A stretch of 64,000 nt of DNA. It comes from B69-G16 sp964501905. GTDB taxonomy: Archaea; Thermoproteota; Thermoprotei; Thermofilales; B69-G16. The number at the start of each line of letters is the position of its first letter. Positions within the stretch are counted from its first letter, which is position 1. The notes under the pieces are model-generated. The model was not told the DNA's origin. It ran no database searches and was given only the letters and a program-made list of their open reading frames with translations. Shown here one piece after another: positions 1-8,527 of the stretch. The position numbers and the translations under genes are program-made. The stretch spans positions 1 to 64,000 of the forward strand of contig CAZCTW010000010.1 of assembly GCA_964501905.1 (NCBI GenBank). The letters are read 5' to 3'.

Positions 1-157
1 GTATTAGCATTATCGTTGAAACGGCTGCTAGCATTGAGAAGAAAACTGCTGTGTAATCTCGTAGCTTGTGATTTATCTTGCTCATTACTGGCGTGAGCAA
101 AGCTCCCGTAATTGGGAATATCCAACTTGACCAGGCGAAAATTTCCCAATACTCCAT
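1..157 (-). CDS. NuoL-like antiporter subunit, N-terminal fragment
   Basis: This is the first 52 codons of a gene that runs off the left edge. It starts at an ATG (155-157) that shares one base with the TAA stop of the preceding gene, so the two are translationally coupled. The visible part has two hydrophobic stretches (about residues 8-24 and 37-52) separated by a basic loop. As the last visible gene of a complex I-like operon, directly after a NuoN/M-type subunit, it is most likely the second proton-pumping antiporter-like subunit. The call rests on position and hydrophobicity, since the conserved transporter core is outside the window. Confidence 0.6.
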   Translation of the reverse strand, partial: MEYWEIFAWSSWIFPITGALLTPVMSKINHKLRDYTAVFFSMLAAVSTIMLI

Positions 158-1728
158 TATACACCACCTAAGACTAGACTATTTTTTATGTTAGAAATAG
201 TACTGCCTATAAGCACGTTTACGGGTTCGGCTATGACTTTCAATACGGGGTCTAAAAATATGGTTATCAATACGCATAACGAAGCGAGGACAAGTACTGG
301 AACTAGCATTGAAAGCTTAGCCTCGGTTATCTTAGATAGGATCTCTGACGGTTTTTTCAGACTTATTCTCTGGAGCAGCCAGATATAATAGCCTGCTGCC
401 ACGAACATGTTTAACACGAATATTATTGTTGAGACGTAGAGAAATGGATCTTCTAGAAAAGCCAACATAGCCATTACTATGAAGAATTTGCTCCAGAATC
501 CGCTTAACGGCGGTATGCCTGCTAAGTTTAATAATCCTATCGAGAAAGATAACGCCGAGAAAGGCATTTTAGCACCTATCCCTTCCAACTTTGCTAAATC
601 CCTTGTCTTGGCTTCGTGGATGAAGCATCCCGCGCCTAAGAAGAGCAGGCCCTTTCCGATAGCGTGATTTAATATATGGAATAAACCTCCTAGAAGCGCT
701 AGAGATACTGCATCCAGCCCTGTTGGGTAATTATACGCGATATATGTAGCTACTCCAAGACCGAGTATTATATATCCCATGTTTGCTATGCTAGAATACG
801 CTAAGAATCTTTTTATGTCGCGCTGGGATATAACCATTATATTTGCAACAGTCATTGTTAATAATCCAAATAGTATCAATATGCTTCCATAATTGAATTG
901 AGTAGGATAGAAAACGGTGAAAAGTATTTTGAATATTGCAAATGCACCCGTTTTAATTACTACTCCGGAAAGCATAGCACTAATCGAGCTTGGAGCCGCT
1001 GGGTGGGCGTCGGGAAGCCACGTGTGGAATGGAACTATTGCGGCTGTAACTCCGAAACCCGCTATAACCATTGCTATTATGAAGTATAGCGTGTCTTTTG
1101 GTATCGAGGCTGTATTTGACAGGATTATCTCGCCGAGTTTAGAAAATTCGAGAGTACCGGTTATGCCGTAGAGTAGCGATATGCTGTATAAGGCTATTAG
1201 GGATCCTATAGTGCTCATTATTAAATATTTAAACCCGGCTTCGACAGCTTCCCACCTATGCTTTCTGAAAGAGACTAGGGTATATGATGATATGCACATT
1301 AGCTCCCATAATACATAGAGCGTGAATAAGTCGTTGACTATTGTTACGCCGATCATTCCAGCTACTAGGGTTAAGAGAAGCGTGTAGTACTCGTCTAGCC
1401 CGGTTTCATTTTCCATGTAGCCTATAGAGTATATTGAAACCATTAAGCCGAGGAAACTAAATATAAGAGACATGTATGCGCTAAAAGCGTCGATTCTTAT
1501 TCCTATCGAAGCCCAACCGGGCTCGAGATCTATTTTATATGAGATAGGTAGCTTGCCGTAAAATATGATATAGAGGAAGTAAGTTGTAGACGCCGCGAAA
1601 GCGAGCACAGTCCATATATCTCGTATCTTCTCCTTGCCTATTTTTCTAGACAGCATGCCTATTAGGGGCATCATCAAGCCGCTTCCCAGTAATACGATCA
1701 AGGGGAATAGGGCGTACATTCCTACCAC
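157..1728 (-). CDS. NuoN/NuoM/MrpD-like ion-translocating membrane subunit
   Basis: This 523-residue polytopic membrane protein belongs to the Proton_antipo_M family (NuoL/M/N, MrpA/D, MbhH). It contains the family core around a PFHTWLPDAHPAAPSSISA motif (roughly residues 237-255), followed by a membrane segment with a conserved lysine (VVIKTG). It should carry out H+ or Na+ translocation driven by the peripheral redox arm. The motif looks closer to the hydrogenase/Mrp branch than to classical NuoL, but I cannot rank the branches without an alignment. Its start overlaps the end of the NuoK-like gene by 7 bases and its stop overlaps the next ATG by 1 base, as expected within a tight operon. 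Confidence 0.9.
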   Translation of the reverse strand: MVGMYALFPLIVLLGSGLMMPLIGMLSRKIGKEKIRDIWTVLAFAASTTYFLYIIFYGKLPISYKIDLEPGWASIGIRIDAFSAYMSLIFSFLGLMVSIYSIGYMENETGLDEYYTLLLTLVAGMIGVTIVNDLFTLYVLWELMCISSYTLVSFRKHRWEAVEAGFKYLIMSTIGSLIALYSISLLYGITGTLEFSKLGEIILSNTASIPKDTLYFIIAMVIAGFGVTAAIVPFHTWLPDAHPAAPSSISAMLSGVVIKTGAFAIFKILFTVFYPTQFNYGSILILFGLLTMTVANIMVISQRDIKRFLAYSSIANMGYIILGLGVATYIAYNYPTGLDAVSLALLGGLFHILNHAIGKGLLFLGAGCFIHEAKTRDLAKLEGIGAKMPFSALSFSIGLLNLAGIPPLSGFWSKFFIVMAMLAFLEDPFLYVSTIIFVLNMFVAAGYYIWLLQRISLKKPSEILSKITEAKLSMLVPVLVLASLCVLITIFLDPVLKVIAEPVNVLIGSTISNIKNSLVLGGV

Positions 1729-2033
1729 CTCAACCTCCTAAGCTTTCTAGTATCCAGAGTTTTATAATGTCTGTAAACGTTGATCAATATACACAGGGAA
1801 ACGGCCGCAACGGCAGCTCCGACGGCTATAGATATTATAGTCATTTCCTGAGCTAGAGGGTCGACGTATTCGGCTTCACGCACCCCCATGGCTAGTATGT
1901 TTAGGTTAACGCCAACAGTAATTATTTCAATACCTATAATGATTTTCAACAGGTTTCTTTTTGAAGCTATGCAGTATAGACCTATTAGGATTAAGATTAA
2001 GGCTATGTTAGCGTAAAATATTTGGAGAAACAT
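1722..2033 (-). CDS. NuoK/MnhC-like membrane subunit
   Basis: This 103-residue protein has three predicted membrane helices (about residues 5-22, 27-50 and 64-86), the size and layout of NuoK and MrpC. The second helix carries the family's membrane-embedded glutamate (IIGIEIITVGVNLN), part of the proposed charged axis for ion translocation. The C-terminus is a basic cytoplasmic tail. The ATG overlaps the TAA of the upstream NuoJ-like gene by one base (TAATG). Subunits K and J normally connect the H module to the antiporter modules in complex I and group 4 hydrogenases, which matches the gene's place here. Confidence 0.88.
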   Translation of the reverse strand: MFLQIFYANIALILILIGLYCIASKRNLLKIIIGIEIITVGVNLNILAMGVREAEYVDPLAQEMTIISIAVGAAVAAVSLCILINVYRHYKTLDTRKLRRLRW

Positions 2034-2323
2034 TACCCCTCTCCCTCCTCCACAACGACTTCTTCCTCTTCAACTTCTGCTTTTTCTTTTCTGAAAAGAG
2101 CGGAAATAGCTATAGCCGTGGCAAAAAGCAAAAACGCTTGAACTGCTACATCAAGCCATCTATTGCTCCAGACAAAATAGGGTTTTTGCTCAAGTTTAAA
2201 ATCTAAACTGTATCCCACTAACGTTATCTGGAAGACGTCTGGGTTTATCAAAATGATGTACACTAGCAATAATACGACCAGTAATGCCGGAATTACCTCC
2301 TCAACTCTCACTTTCTTCACCAC
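2033..2323 (-). CDS. NuoJ-like membrane subunit, second half
   Basis: This 96-residue protein has two predicted helices (about residues 10-26 and 57-76) and a very acidic C-terminal tail ending in runs of glutamate. With the gene just upstream it seems to make up a NuoJ subunit encoded as two proteins, an arrangement seen in several archaeal complex I-like and Mrp-type systems. Its GTG start (2321-2323) lies inside the upstream gene, giving a 23-base overlap. The assignment to NuoJ or a MnhB/MbhE-like part is by position and topology only, because this family is poorly conserved. Confidence 0.7.
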   Translation of the reverse strand: MVKKVRVEEVIPALLVVLLLVYIILINPDVFQITLVGYSLDFKLEQKPYFVWSNRWLDVAVQAFLLFATAIAISALFRKEKAEVEEEEVVVEEGEG

Positions 2324-2552
2324 CTCTTACATGCATGAAAGCTAGTAATAACACGGTAACTCCACCAGCGTAAACTGATAACTGAAAAACAGCAACGTAA
2401 GGCGCGCCTATCAAATAGTAAACTACCGATAGGAATATGTTCATTACCGTGAAGGCTAGAATTGATTTAAAGAGGTCTTTGACTTCGACCGCTATAAGTG
2501 CGAACGCTATCGTTAAAATTGAAAACAGGTAATGAAGCCACATCATTACCAC
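2301..2552 (-). CDS. NuoJ-like membrane subunit, first half
   Basis: This protein of about 83 residues has two to three helices and the NuoJ-type segment GAPYVAVFQLSVYAGGVTVLLL near residues 49-70, which aligns with the tyrosine- and glycine-rich helix 3 of NuoJ. The open frame begins at a GTG (2552), but a GGTGG ribosome-binding sequence sits just before ATG codons at 2546 and 2543, so the true protein may be two or three residues shorter. It lies one base after the ferredoxin subunit gene and overlaps the second NuoJ half by 23 bases. Confidence 0.82.
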   Translation of the reverse strand: MVMMWLHYLFSILTIAFALIAVEVKDLFKSILAFTVMNIFLSVVYYLIGAPYVAVFQLSVYAGGVTVLLLAFMHVRGGEESES

Positions 2553-2903
2553 CTACTTAACTAATAGAGTTTTTTTATCAAATGCTATATTCTCGAAGTT
2601 AGTAGATAGTTCAATTGCTTTGACTGGGCAATACTCAGCGCAGGTTGCACAGTAAATACATCGGTACATGAAGAATATTGGGCGTTTCCCTTTTTCATCT
2701 TCAATTATTTCAATAGCTCTAGCGGGACATACTCTGAAACACATTTGGCATCCAATGCATTTATCTCTGTTAAAGACTATTCTGCCCCTAAACCCTTCCG
2801 GTAGGTGAACCAGTTCCCTCTCTTTAAACGGATAGAGTATCGTCGCGCGTTTACTTAATAGGTTTTTGTAGACTTCTCCTATCATAAGGCCTGGTTTAGG
2901 CAT
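2553..2903 (-). CDS. NuoI-like 2x[4Fe-4S] ferredoxin subunit
   Basis: This 116-residue protein carries two classical [4Fe-4S] motifs, CIGCQMCFRVCP and CIYCATCAEYCP (about residues 50-61 and 79-90). In complex I (NuoI), Fpo and group 4 hydrogenases this subunit passes electrons between the soluble donor side and the cluster of the small subunit. No NADH-module genes (NuoE/F/G) are present in the operon, so reduced ferredoxin is the likely partner. The gene directly follows the H-subunit gene and precedes the NuoJ halves. Confidence 0.93.
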   Translation of the reverse strand: MPKPGLMIGEVYKNLLSKRATILYPFKERELVHLPEGFRGRIVFNRDKCIGCQMCFRVCPARAIEIIEDEKGKRPIFFMYRCIYCATCAEYCPVKAIELSTNFENIAFDKKTLLVK

Positions 2904-3881
2904 CTAAAACACCACCCTCACGATTAGAACTGATATTAGGGATAATGGTATGAGATATTTCCAGGAGAAGACTAACATTTGGTCCACTCTTATCCTCGCG
3001 AATATAGCTTTTAGAGTCGTCAATATCAGAAGTATGATTATGGATTTAATGGTAAAGTATAAGGTGTGTAAGATGATTTCTAGCCCTGGAATAACTGGGC
3101 CGAGGGGGCCGCCTAGGAACAGCGTTGCGCCCAGTCCGCACAAAAGTAAGGTTTCTATATCTCTACCAAGCCTGAACAATGCTAGTTTCTTCCCGGAGTA
3201 TTCTACGAGCCACCCCGCGACTATTTCTTGTTCAGCTTCAGGTATGTCGAATGGTATTCTTTCAAGTTCTGCTTGAACCGCTATGACATATACTGCAAAC
3301 GCCAGGAGATTTGGTCCTAGAATATACCACATGTTACTTTGGCTTTCAACTATATTTTTAATGGTTAGCGAGCCAGAAGAAATAACAACGCTTACGATTG
3401 AAAGCATAAATGGGATCTCGTATCCTATAAATTGTAAAACTGCTCTTTCAGCTCCTATAGTCGCAAATCTATTTACAGACGCTACTCCAGCTGTATATAC
3501 TAGTATAGAGGTTATAGTTAGCAAAGCTACGAAGAATATTAGATCCCCGGTAAATGATATAACTCCGGATGTTCCGCATATTGGCAGGAGTAGGGTGAGC
3601 AAAAGGTTTACCGCGAAGAAGAATATTGGCGTTAAGGTGAATAAGAATTTATCAGCCCCCTCCGGGATTATATCCTCTTTAGATAGCAGCTTTATGAAGT
3701 CGGCTAGTGGTTGAAGTATTCCGTGAGGACCGGCGTATAACGGGCCGACTCTGTTCTGAAGCTTAGCGTAGAACTTTCTATCTATCCATTCGTATAGCAG
3801 GGATAGAACTCCTATGAACGCGAAGCCGGGGAACAATATCATCTGAATTATCTTATACAGAACTTCAATCATGTCTCTCAA
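2904..3881 (-). CDS. NuoH-like membrane subunit
   Basis: This 325-residue protein has about eight predicted membrane helices. It contains the two NuoH signature regions: NRVGPLYAGPHGILQPLAD (near residues 43-61) and AELERIPFDIPEAEQEIVAG (near residues 205-224), the latter rich in conserved glutamates of the quinone-site or E-channel region. In group 4 hydrogenases the same fold (MbhM/EchB) anchors the peripheral redox arm to the membrane. Its start overlaps the end of the large-subunit gene by 17 bases, so translation is probably coupled. Confidence 0.94.
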   Translation of the reverse strand: MRDMIEVLYKIIQMILFPGFAFIGVLSLLYEWIDRKFYAKLQNRVGPLYAGPHGILQPLADFIKLLSKEDIIPEGADKFLFTLTPIFFFAVNLLLTLLLPICGTSGVISFTGDLIFFVALLTITSILVYTAGVASVNRFATIGAERAVLQFIGYEIPFMLSIVSVVISSGSLTIKNIVESQSNMWYILGPNLLAFAVYVIAVQAELERIPFDIPEAEQEIVAGWLVEYSGKKLALFRLGRDIETLLLCGLGATLFLGGPLGPVIPGLEIILHTLYFTIKSIIILLILTTLKAIFARIRVDQMLVFSWKYLIPLSLISVLIVRVVF

Positions 3882-5058
3882 ACCTCTCCCTAGAATATTT
3901 CACAAGCTCATTATAAGTCCAAACCCAACTTTTACCTTTTTCAACATCCACAAACATCACCCTGCCTGTACAACAAAGGCATGGATCGACTGACCCAAAT
4001 ATAATTGGAATATCGGCTATGTACACGATGTAGTCGCCTCTGGAAGTAAGCATTCTAGCGGTAGATGGTATATTTGCTAGGGTGGGCGTCCTGACCTTAT
4101 ATCTATACGGTTTATCGCTTCCATCGGATTTAACGTAGTGTAGGAGGTCGCCTCTCGGCGCTTCTACTCTGCTAACAGACTCGCCGGGTGGCGGTTTTAT
4201 TACTACTGGCAATCTGATTCTATATTTGCCGGAGGGGAGGTGGTCTAAACTATACCTAATCATGTTAATACATTCTAGGACCTCATCAATTCTTACGAGT
4301 ATTCTGGCGTATACATCGCAAGTATCATATGTAATTACATTGAATGGGACTTCGTCATGAGCGGCGTATGGATCGTCGGCTCTCACGTCATGCTTTATGC
4401 TGGAAGCTCTAAGCACCGGACCTACTGCGAAAAGCTCTATAGCTTCTCTAGGCTTAAGAATGCCGACGTTCTGAGTCCTTACTAGTACAGTGGGTTCTTC
4501 CATGACAACTTTTTTAAAGTATTTGGTTCTTTTTTCGAGATAATCTAATCCTTTTCTAATTTTCTGCTCCATTTCAGGTGTAATATTTCTCCTAACTCCT
4601 CCTATGGTATTATACGATGTAACTACGCGATTTCCGGTTATCATTTCGAGTAAATCTAGGACTCTCTCCCTATCTCTCCATACGTACATAAATAGAGTTT
4701 CAAATCCTATTTGGTGTGCTGCGAGTCCAAGCCATAGAAGGTGGCTATGTATCCTGCTTAACTCTTCGACTATGAGTCTGAGGTATTTAGCTCTGGGTGG
4801 TACTTCCTTATTGAGTAGTTGTTCAATATTTTGGACGTAGCACAGCGTGTGAGCCGCGTTACATATGCCGCATATTCTCTCAGCTAGAAATATTCCTTTC
4901 ATGTAATCTCTGTATTCGAGGCCTTTTTCAATACCTCTATGAGTATAGCTGACATTTATTTCGACGTCAATGACTTGCTCTCCTTCTACTTTGAATTTCA
5001 TGAGGAGAGGTTCTGGATGGACAGGATGTTGAGGTCCTATAGGAATATAGAAGCTCAT
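3865..5058 (-). CDS. Group 4 [NiFe]-hydrogenase-like large subunit (NuoD family)
   Basis: This 397-residue protein is homologous to NuoD and to the large subunits of Ech, Mbh and Hyf hydrogenases. It keeps both nickel-iron ligand motifs: C63-G-I-C66 in the context ERICGIC, and C360-L-C-C363 in the context DPCLCCTGR. Respiratory NuoD proteins have lost these cysteines, and the Mbx/MBS sulfane reductases are reported to have an altered C-terminal motif. I therefore infer a true Ni-Fe centre, probably producing or consuming H2 with ferredoxin. The protein ends only 31 residues after the motif arginine; cleavable C-terminal tails are usually absent in group 4 enzymes. No hyp maturation genes lie in the window. 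Confidence 0.9.
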   Translation of the reverse strand: MSFYIPIGPQHPVHPEPLLMKFKVEGEQVIDVEINVSYTHRGIEKGLEYRDYMKGIFLAERICGICNAAHTLCYVQNIEQLLNKEVPPRAKYLRLIVEELSRIHSHLLWLGLAAHQIGFETLFMYVWRDRERVLDLLEMITGNRVVTSYNTIGGVRRNITPEMEQKIRKGLDYLEKRTKYFKKVVMEEPTVLVRTQNVGILKPREAIELFAVGPVLRASSIKHDVRADDPYAAHDEVPFNVITYDTCDVYARILVRIDEVLECINMIRYSLDHLPSGKYRIRLPVVIKPPPGESVSRVEAPRGDLLHYVKSDGSDKPYRYKVRTPTLANIPSTARMLTSRGDYIVYIADIPIIFGSVDPCLCCTGRVMFVDVEKGKSWVWTYNELVKYSRERFERHD

Positions 5059-5062
5059 AAAT

Positions 5063-5518
5063 TCACCTCAGAGGCTTAGGATGTTTAGCTTCGTAATCTT
5101 TTCTGAGCGGGTATACTCCCTCAGGCCAATCCTCGGGGAGTATAAAGCGTTTAAGATTGGGATTGCCCTTAAAGACTATCCCAAGCAGGTCATGAGCTTC
5201 TCTCTCGTATAACTCGGCCCCCCTAGCTATATCACATATGCTATCTATAACGGGATCATCTTTAGGAACTTTGGTTTTTACCGAAACTGAGATTCCATAT
5301 CCTATATGGGCGATAACTTCTAAATGATCATTGACATCAGTGCCAGTTATAGCCTCGACGAATTTCATATCGAGGTCTTGTAAAAGGAATTTTACAACGT
5401 CCTTATAACACTCTTTACTAACCTCGACGAACACTCTCCTCCTCATGGGCGTTTTGCAATCGATTATCTTATCGCCGAATCTCTCCTTCAACGCGTTAAT
5501 TATCTCTTCCTCATTCAT
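5063..5518 (-). CDS. NuoC/EchD-like 30 kDa-type subunit
   Basis: This 151-residue protein shows the Complex1_30kDa signature near its C-terminus: EREAHDLLGI, then a short loop, then LPEDWPEGVYPLRKDY. The usual aromatic residue before DL is a histidine here. NuoC docks against the large subunit and helps assemble the peripheral arm; the short length matches hydrogenase-type and archaeal versions. It is separated from the large-subunit gene by 4 bases and from the small-subunit gene by 4 bases. Confidence 0.93.
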   Translation of the reverse strand: MNEEEIINALKERFGDKIIDCKTPMRRRVFVEVSKECYKDVVKFLLQDLDMKFVEAITGTDVNDHLEVIAHIGYGISVSVKTKVPKDDPVIDSICDIARGAELYEREAHDLLGIVFKGNPNLKRFILPEDWPEGVYPLRKDYEAKHPKPLR

Positions 5519-5522
5519 AGTT

Positions 5523-5957
5523 TCATCCTTTCATGATCTTCTGAGCTAGCAGATTTACTGCTTGAACAACCGCTTCGGGTTTTACAGGACAACCTGAGAT
5601 ATACGCGTCGACGGGTATTACGCTGTCTAAGCTCTCATAAACGTTGTAGCATTTCCAGAAAACTCCGCCACTAGTTGCACACGTTCCGGCAGCCACGACA
5701 AACTTCGGTTCCGGCATTTGGTTATATATCCTTATAAGCCTATCCCTAACTTGTCTAGTAACTGGCCCGGTGACCACTAGTATATCCGCATGTCTTGGGC
5801 TGCCCTTTAAGAGTAAACCGAACCTTTCAAGGTCATATCTAGGAGTTAACGCAGCGACAACTTCTATATCGCATGCATTGCAGGCTCCGGTGTTAAAGAA
5901 GAGTATCCAAGGACTTCTGCCTCTAGCCCATCTAACTAGTCTTTCAGTAAATCCCAT
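5523..5957 (-). CDS. NuoB/EchC-like small subunit, proximal [4Fe-4S]
   Basis: This 144-residue protein holds the cysteine set for the proximal [4Fe-4S] cluster: GACNACDIE (about residues 24-32), GTC near residue 95 and GCPVKPE near residue 126. Charge enters the Ni-Fe or quinone site through this cluster. The CxxC form without an extra adjacent cysteine resembles Ech/Hyf/Mbh small subunits as well as short archaeal NuoB proteins. Its start overlaps the end of the NuoA-like gene by 14 bases. Confidence 0.94.
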   Translation of the reverse strand: MGFTERLVRWARGRSPWILFFNTGACNACDIEVVAALTPRYDLERFGLLLKGSPRHADILVVTGPVTRQVRDRLIRIYNQMPEPKFVVAAGTCATSGGVFWKCYNVYESLDSVIPVDAYISGCPVKPEAVVQAVNLLAQKIMKG

Positions 5958-6321
5958 GTTTAAGCCTCCTTACGGAGACATATAATGCTAAGAGAGCTAC
6001 CAGAACGTATAGCGAGACTAGATAAATTATGTTTAATCTGAAGGGATCTAGAGGGGGTACACCCATAGAGAAGATTATTATCATTGAAGTTATATCAAAA
6101 ATTAAAAACAGCACCGCATATTGGAAGAATAAAATCCTCATGGGTATTATTCTTGGTGGGAAATATTCTCCACAAGCATATGGAGCTACTTTATCTTTGT
6201 TGGGCCTAAATGGGGGGGCTATCATTTTTCCAAAGAGGTATATGGAAAGTGCAGTCAAGATAGAAATTAAAAAGGCGAACGCTGGAGAAGCGATGAGCTC
6301 TAAAAGATCCACGGTAGCCAC
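5944..6321 (-). CDS. NuoA-like membrane subunit
   Basis: This protein of about 125 residues has three predicted helices (near residues 12-32, 64-87 and 94-115), the layout of NuoA. Before helix 2 it carries PYACGE, comparable to the PYE(C/S)G loop of NuoA, and within helix 2 LFLIFDITS, comparable to the conserved acidic ILFVIFD motif. It is the promoter-proximal gene of the operon. The frame opens at a GTG (6321), with a second GTG at 6312; the promoter position supports either. NuoA is typical of complex I and Fpo but not, to my knowledge, of standard Ech/Mbh hydrogenases, which makes its pairing with an intact Ni-Fe subunit notable. Confidence 0.82.
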   Translation of the reverse strand: MATVDLLELIASPAFAFLISILTALSIYLFGKMIAPPFRPNKDKVAPYACGEYFPPRIIPMRILFFQYAVLFLIFDITSMIIIFSMGVPPLDPFRLNIIYLVSLYVLVALLALYVSVRRLKHGIY

Positions 6322-6659
6322 CCGTTTAAAGTGTAGTCTACTGCTAAAATATAAGTTTTACTTTATCATTTATCAAAGAAGAAATAGCTAATGTATAAAA
6401 GTTCTTAGCTTGATCGAAGTAAAAATTTACTAATGACGAAATGATAACTATAATGCTGCATATTTTAAAGAATTTAAGCAATATGTCATAACTCGTTACA
6501 TATAACAGTCTTAAAATGTGCTTTTTCAGCATCGGCGACAGTCAGATAGCCATCAAAAGCAAGTGGTAGCGTAATCCTACCTCATTAGTAAAGAGCTGTT
6601 CCTATACGTTCTCAGATGTTCAAAAAACATAAAAGCGAGAACCCTTATGAGTTTTCAGG
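6322..6659. other. Divergent intergenic region
   Basis: This 338-base AT-rich region lies between the divergent hydrogenase operon and aIF2-beta. It holds the operon's TATA box at 6344-6355 and, at 6622-6634, an A/T-rich element about 30 bases before the GTG of aIF2-beta, consistent with a leaderless message. A 62-codon open frame on the minus strand (6344-6532) has no ribosome-binding site and no recognisable content. I see no clear guide RNA here. Confidence 0.5.
6344..6355 (-). promoter_or_regulatory. TATA box of the hydrogenase operon
   Basis: On the minus strand this reads CTTATATTTTAG, a good archaeal TATA element. Transcription would begin about 26 bases downstream, near 6321-6325, so the mRNA would be leaderless or almost so. 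No other convincing promoter was seen between here and the left edge, which fits one long polycistronic transcript. Confidence 0.6.
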
Positions 6660-7097
6660 GTGCATGAGTTGCCCGAGGTTAAGCTCTATATGGATTACGA
6701 CGCGCTGTTAGAAAGAGCCTATAGGACCCTGCCTAAGAAACCTGTTGTAGTGAGACAAAGATTAACATTGCCTAAGCCTGAAGTTGTAATTTCCGGAAAA
6801 AGAACTTTTATAACTAATTTTAATCAGATATGCGATATACTGAACAGAGAACCTCAAATAGTCTTAAGGTATATACTTAAAGAGCTGGGAGCTCCTGGAG
6901 TGCTTCATGAGAACATGGCAGTTATTCAGGGAGAATTTTCCAGGAAAGCTATAGACGCTATCTTAGACCGCTTCTTTCGATTCTACGTCATCTGTCCGGC
7001 TTGTAAAAGCCCTGATACTAAGCTGGTAAAAGAGAAAAAGTTCATGTTCCTAATATGCGGAGCATGCGGAGCTAAAAGCCCGGTGAGGCCTTTCTAA
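6660..7097 (+). CDS. Translation initiation factor aIF2 subunit beta
   Basis: This 145-residue protein matches archaeal aIF2-beta over its full length: an N-terminal helix that binds aIF2-gamma, a central alpha-beta domain (roughly residues 35-105, with KRTFITNFNQIC and the REPQIVLRYILKELG helix) and a C-terminal C2-C2 zinc ribbon (CPAC and CGAC, about residues 118-137). It helps deliver Met-tRNAi to the small ribosomal subunit. The start is the GTG at 6660, with a TATA-like element some 30 bases upstream and no leader. The last four bases overlap the convergent Elp3 gene. Confidence 0.96.
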   Translation: MHELPEVKLYMDYDALLERAYRTLPKKPVVVRQRLTLPKPEVVISGKRTFITNFNQICDILNREPQIVLRYILKELGAPGVLHENMAVIQGEFSRKAIDAILDRFFRFYVICPACKSPDTKLVKEKKFMFLICGACGAKSPVRPF

Positions 7098-8527
7098 TTC
7101 AACCATTTCACCATATAGAAGGAATTTCTATGTCTCCTATAACCTAAGCGCCTGTAATATTCCCTAGCGCCAACTCCGGATATAACTAGGATTTTCTTCC
7201 TATCAAAATCCTCTAGTGCTACTCTCTCAGCCTCCATCATCAACTTCCTCCCTAATCCCTTATGTTGCCAAGAATCCAGCGGATAGTGTTTTCCCACGGG
7301 GACTTGGGGGCCGTAAACGTGTAGCTCTCTAACTATCGCTGTCTTCTCGTCGACTTCCCAGCGGTGAGCGTGCTCTGACGGTATACGTAGTCTTAGAAAA
7401 CCATATATCAAATCTACATCATCGACGAATGAGAGGAATATTTCGATACCCATGCTGGCTTCGTAAATTATCTTCTCCATTTTAAGAGCTCCTGAAGGCT
7501 TTACGCCAGTTTTCAATAGGTAATGCCCTACTTCACGGCATCTTATACAGCTACACTTCATTCCTCTTTTCTTCATGTACTCCTGTACTACTTGCCTTAA
7601 ATTGCCGATTTTAGGGCCGTCAACTATGTGGTGTAGGGGGAGGTCTCTCTGAACCCTCATTATCCTAACATATCTAGGCACCAACGCTTTCATTTTAGCT
7701 ATTAACTCAATCCAAGTATCCCTATCGTAGGATTTGTAAAATCCCTTTTTCCACATTTCATAGAGTCGAGTTCCCGGAATAACTAAAGTCGGGTATATCT
7801 TTAACATATCCGGTCTGTAGTCAGGGTTTTCGAATATTTCCTTAAACATCTCCAAGTCTCTATCAGGATCTGAGCCAGGCAATCCGGGCATTATATGGTA
7901 GACCACTTTATAGCCCGCATCCTTCAGTATTCGAGTAGCCTCTACCGTGTCTTTTACTGAATGCCCTCGCTCTACGCGCTCTAAAATATCATCATAGATA
8001 ACCTGTACCCCTAATTCCACCCTAGTCGCTCCGAGGTGGAGAAACCAGTCTACATGTTCCTCTTTAGCCCAATCTGGTCTAGTTTCTAAAGTCAAGCCTA
8101 CACACCTTATCTTCGCTTTCTCGTTTTTCAATTGGGCTCTCTTCAGAGATGGTTCTCCCGATTTCTCCCTCGGAAATCTATTCATAGCCTCTAGGGCATT
8201 TGCTATAAACCATTCTTGGTAGCTTTTAGGCGTGGCTGGGAAAGTTCCGCCCATCACTATTAACTCGATCTTGGAGGGCTCGTGGCCCATGGCTTTATAC
8301 TGTAAAAGCCGCCCTCTGACCTGCTCGTAGGGGTCGAAGTTGTATTGTAAAGCTCTCATAACAGCGGGGGAGTCTTCGAGGTAGCTTTGAGGAGTACCGA
8401 TTTCCACTCCACCTGGACAATATATACAACGTCCGTGCGGGCAGGGATATGGCTCGCTCATTATAGCCACGACTGTAACTCCTGATATCATCCTAACCGG
8501 CTTTTTCATTCTTCTAGCCAACGTCAT
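7094..8527 (-). CDS. elp3: Elp3-family tRNA uridine(34) acetyltransferase
   Basis: This 477-residue protein has an N-terminal radical SAM domain with the Elp3 cluster motif C29-PHGR-C34-IY-C37-PGG, followed by a long TIM-barrel region and a C-terminal GNAT acetyltransferase domain (about residues 385-477, acetyl-CoA loop QHKGLGRKL). Elp3 starts carboxymethylation of U34 in tRNA anticodons (cm5U). Archaea encode Elp3 without the other Elongator subunits, as here. Its start overlaps the end of a Trm9-like methyltransferase gene by 14 bases, so the two are cotranscribed and probably act on the same nucleotide. Confidence 0.95.
   Translation of the reverse strand: MTLARRMKKPVRMISGVTVVAIMSEPYPCPHGRCIYCPGGVEIGTPQSYLEDSPAVMRALQYNFDPYEQVRGRLLQYKAMGHEPSKIELIVMGGTFPATPKSYQEWFIANALEAMNRFPREKSGEPSLKRAQLKNEKAKIRCVGLTLETRPDWAKEEHVDWFLHLGATRVELGVQVIYDDILERVERGHSVKDTVEATRILKDAGYKVVYHIMPGLPGSDPDRDLEMFKEIFENPDYRPDMLKIYPTLVIPGTRLYEMWKKGFYKSYDRDTWIELIAKMKALVPRYVRIMRVQRDLPLHHIVDGPKIGNLRQVVQEYMKKRGMKCSCIRCREVGHYLLKTGVKPSGALKMEKIIYEASMGIEIFLSFVDDVDLIYGFLRLRIPSEHAHRWEVDEKTAIVRELHVYGPQVPVGKHYPLDSWQHKGLGRKLMMEAERVALEDFDRKKILVISGVGAREYYRRLGYRRHRNSFYMVKWLN

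Noticed and set aside
3865..5058. Plain respiratory complex I NuoD
   Set aside because: All four Ni-Fe cysteines are present in the right contexts, which NuoD proteins lack; a hydrogenase-type large subunit explains it better.
6344..6532. A 62-codon minus-strand open frame before the hydrogenase operon
   Set aside because: It overlaps the operon promoter, has no ribosome-binding site and is AT-rich without domain content.
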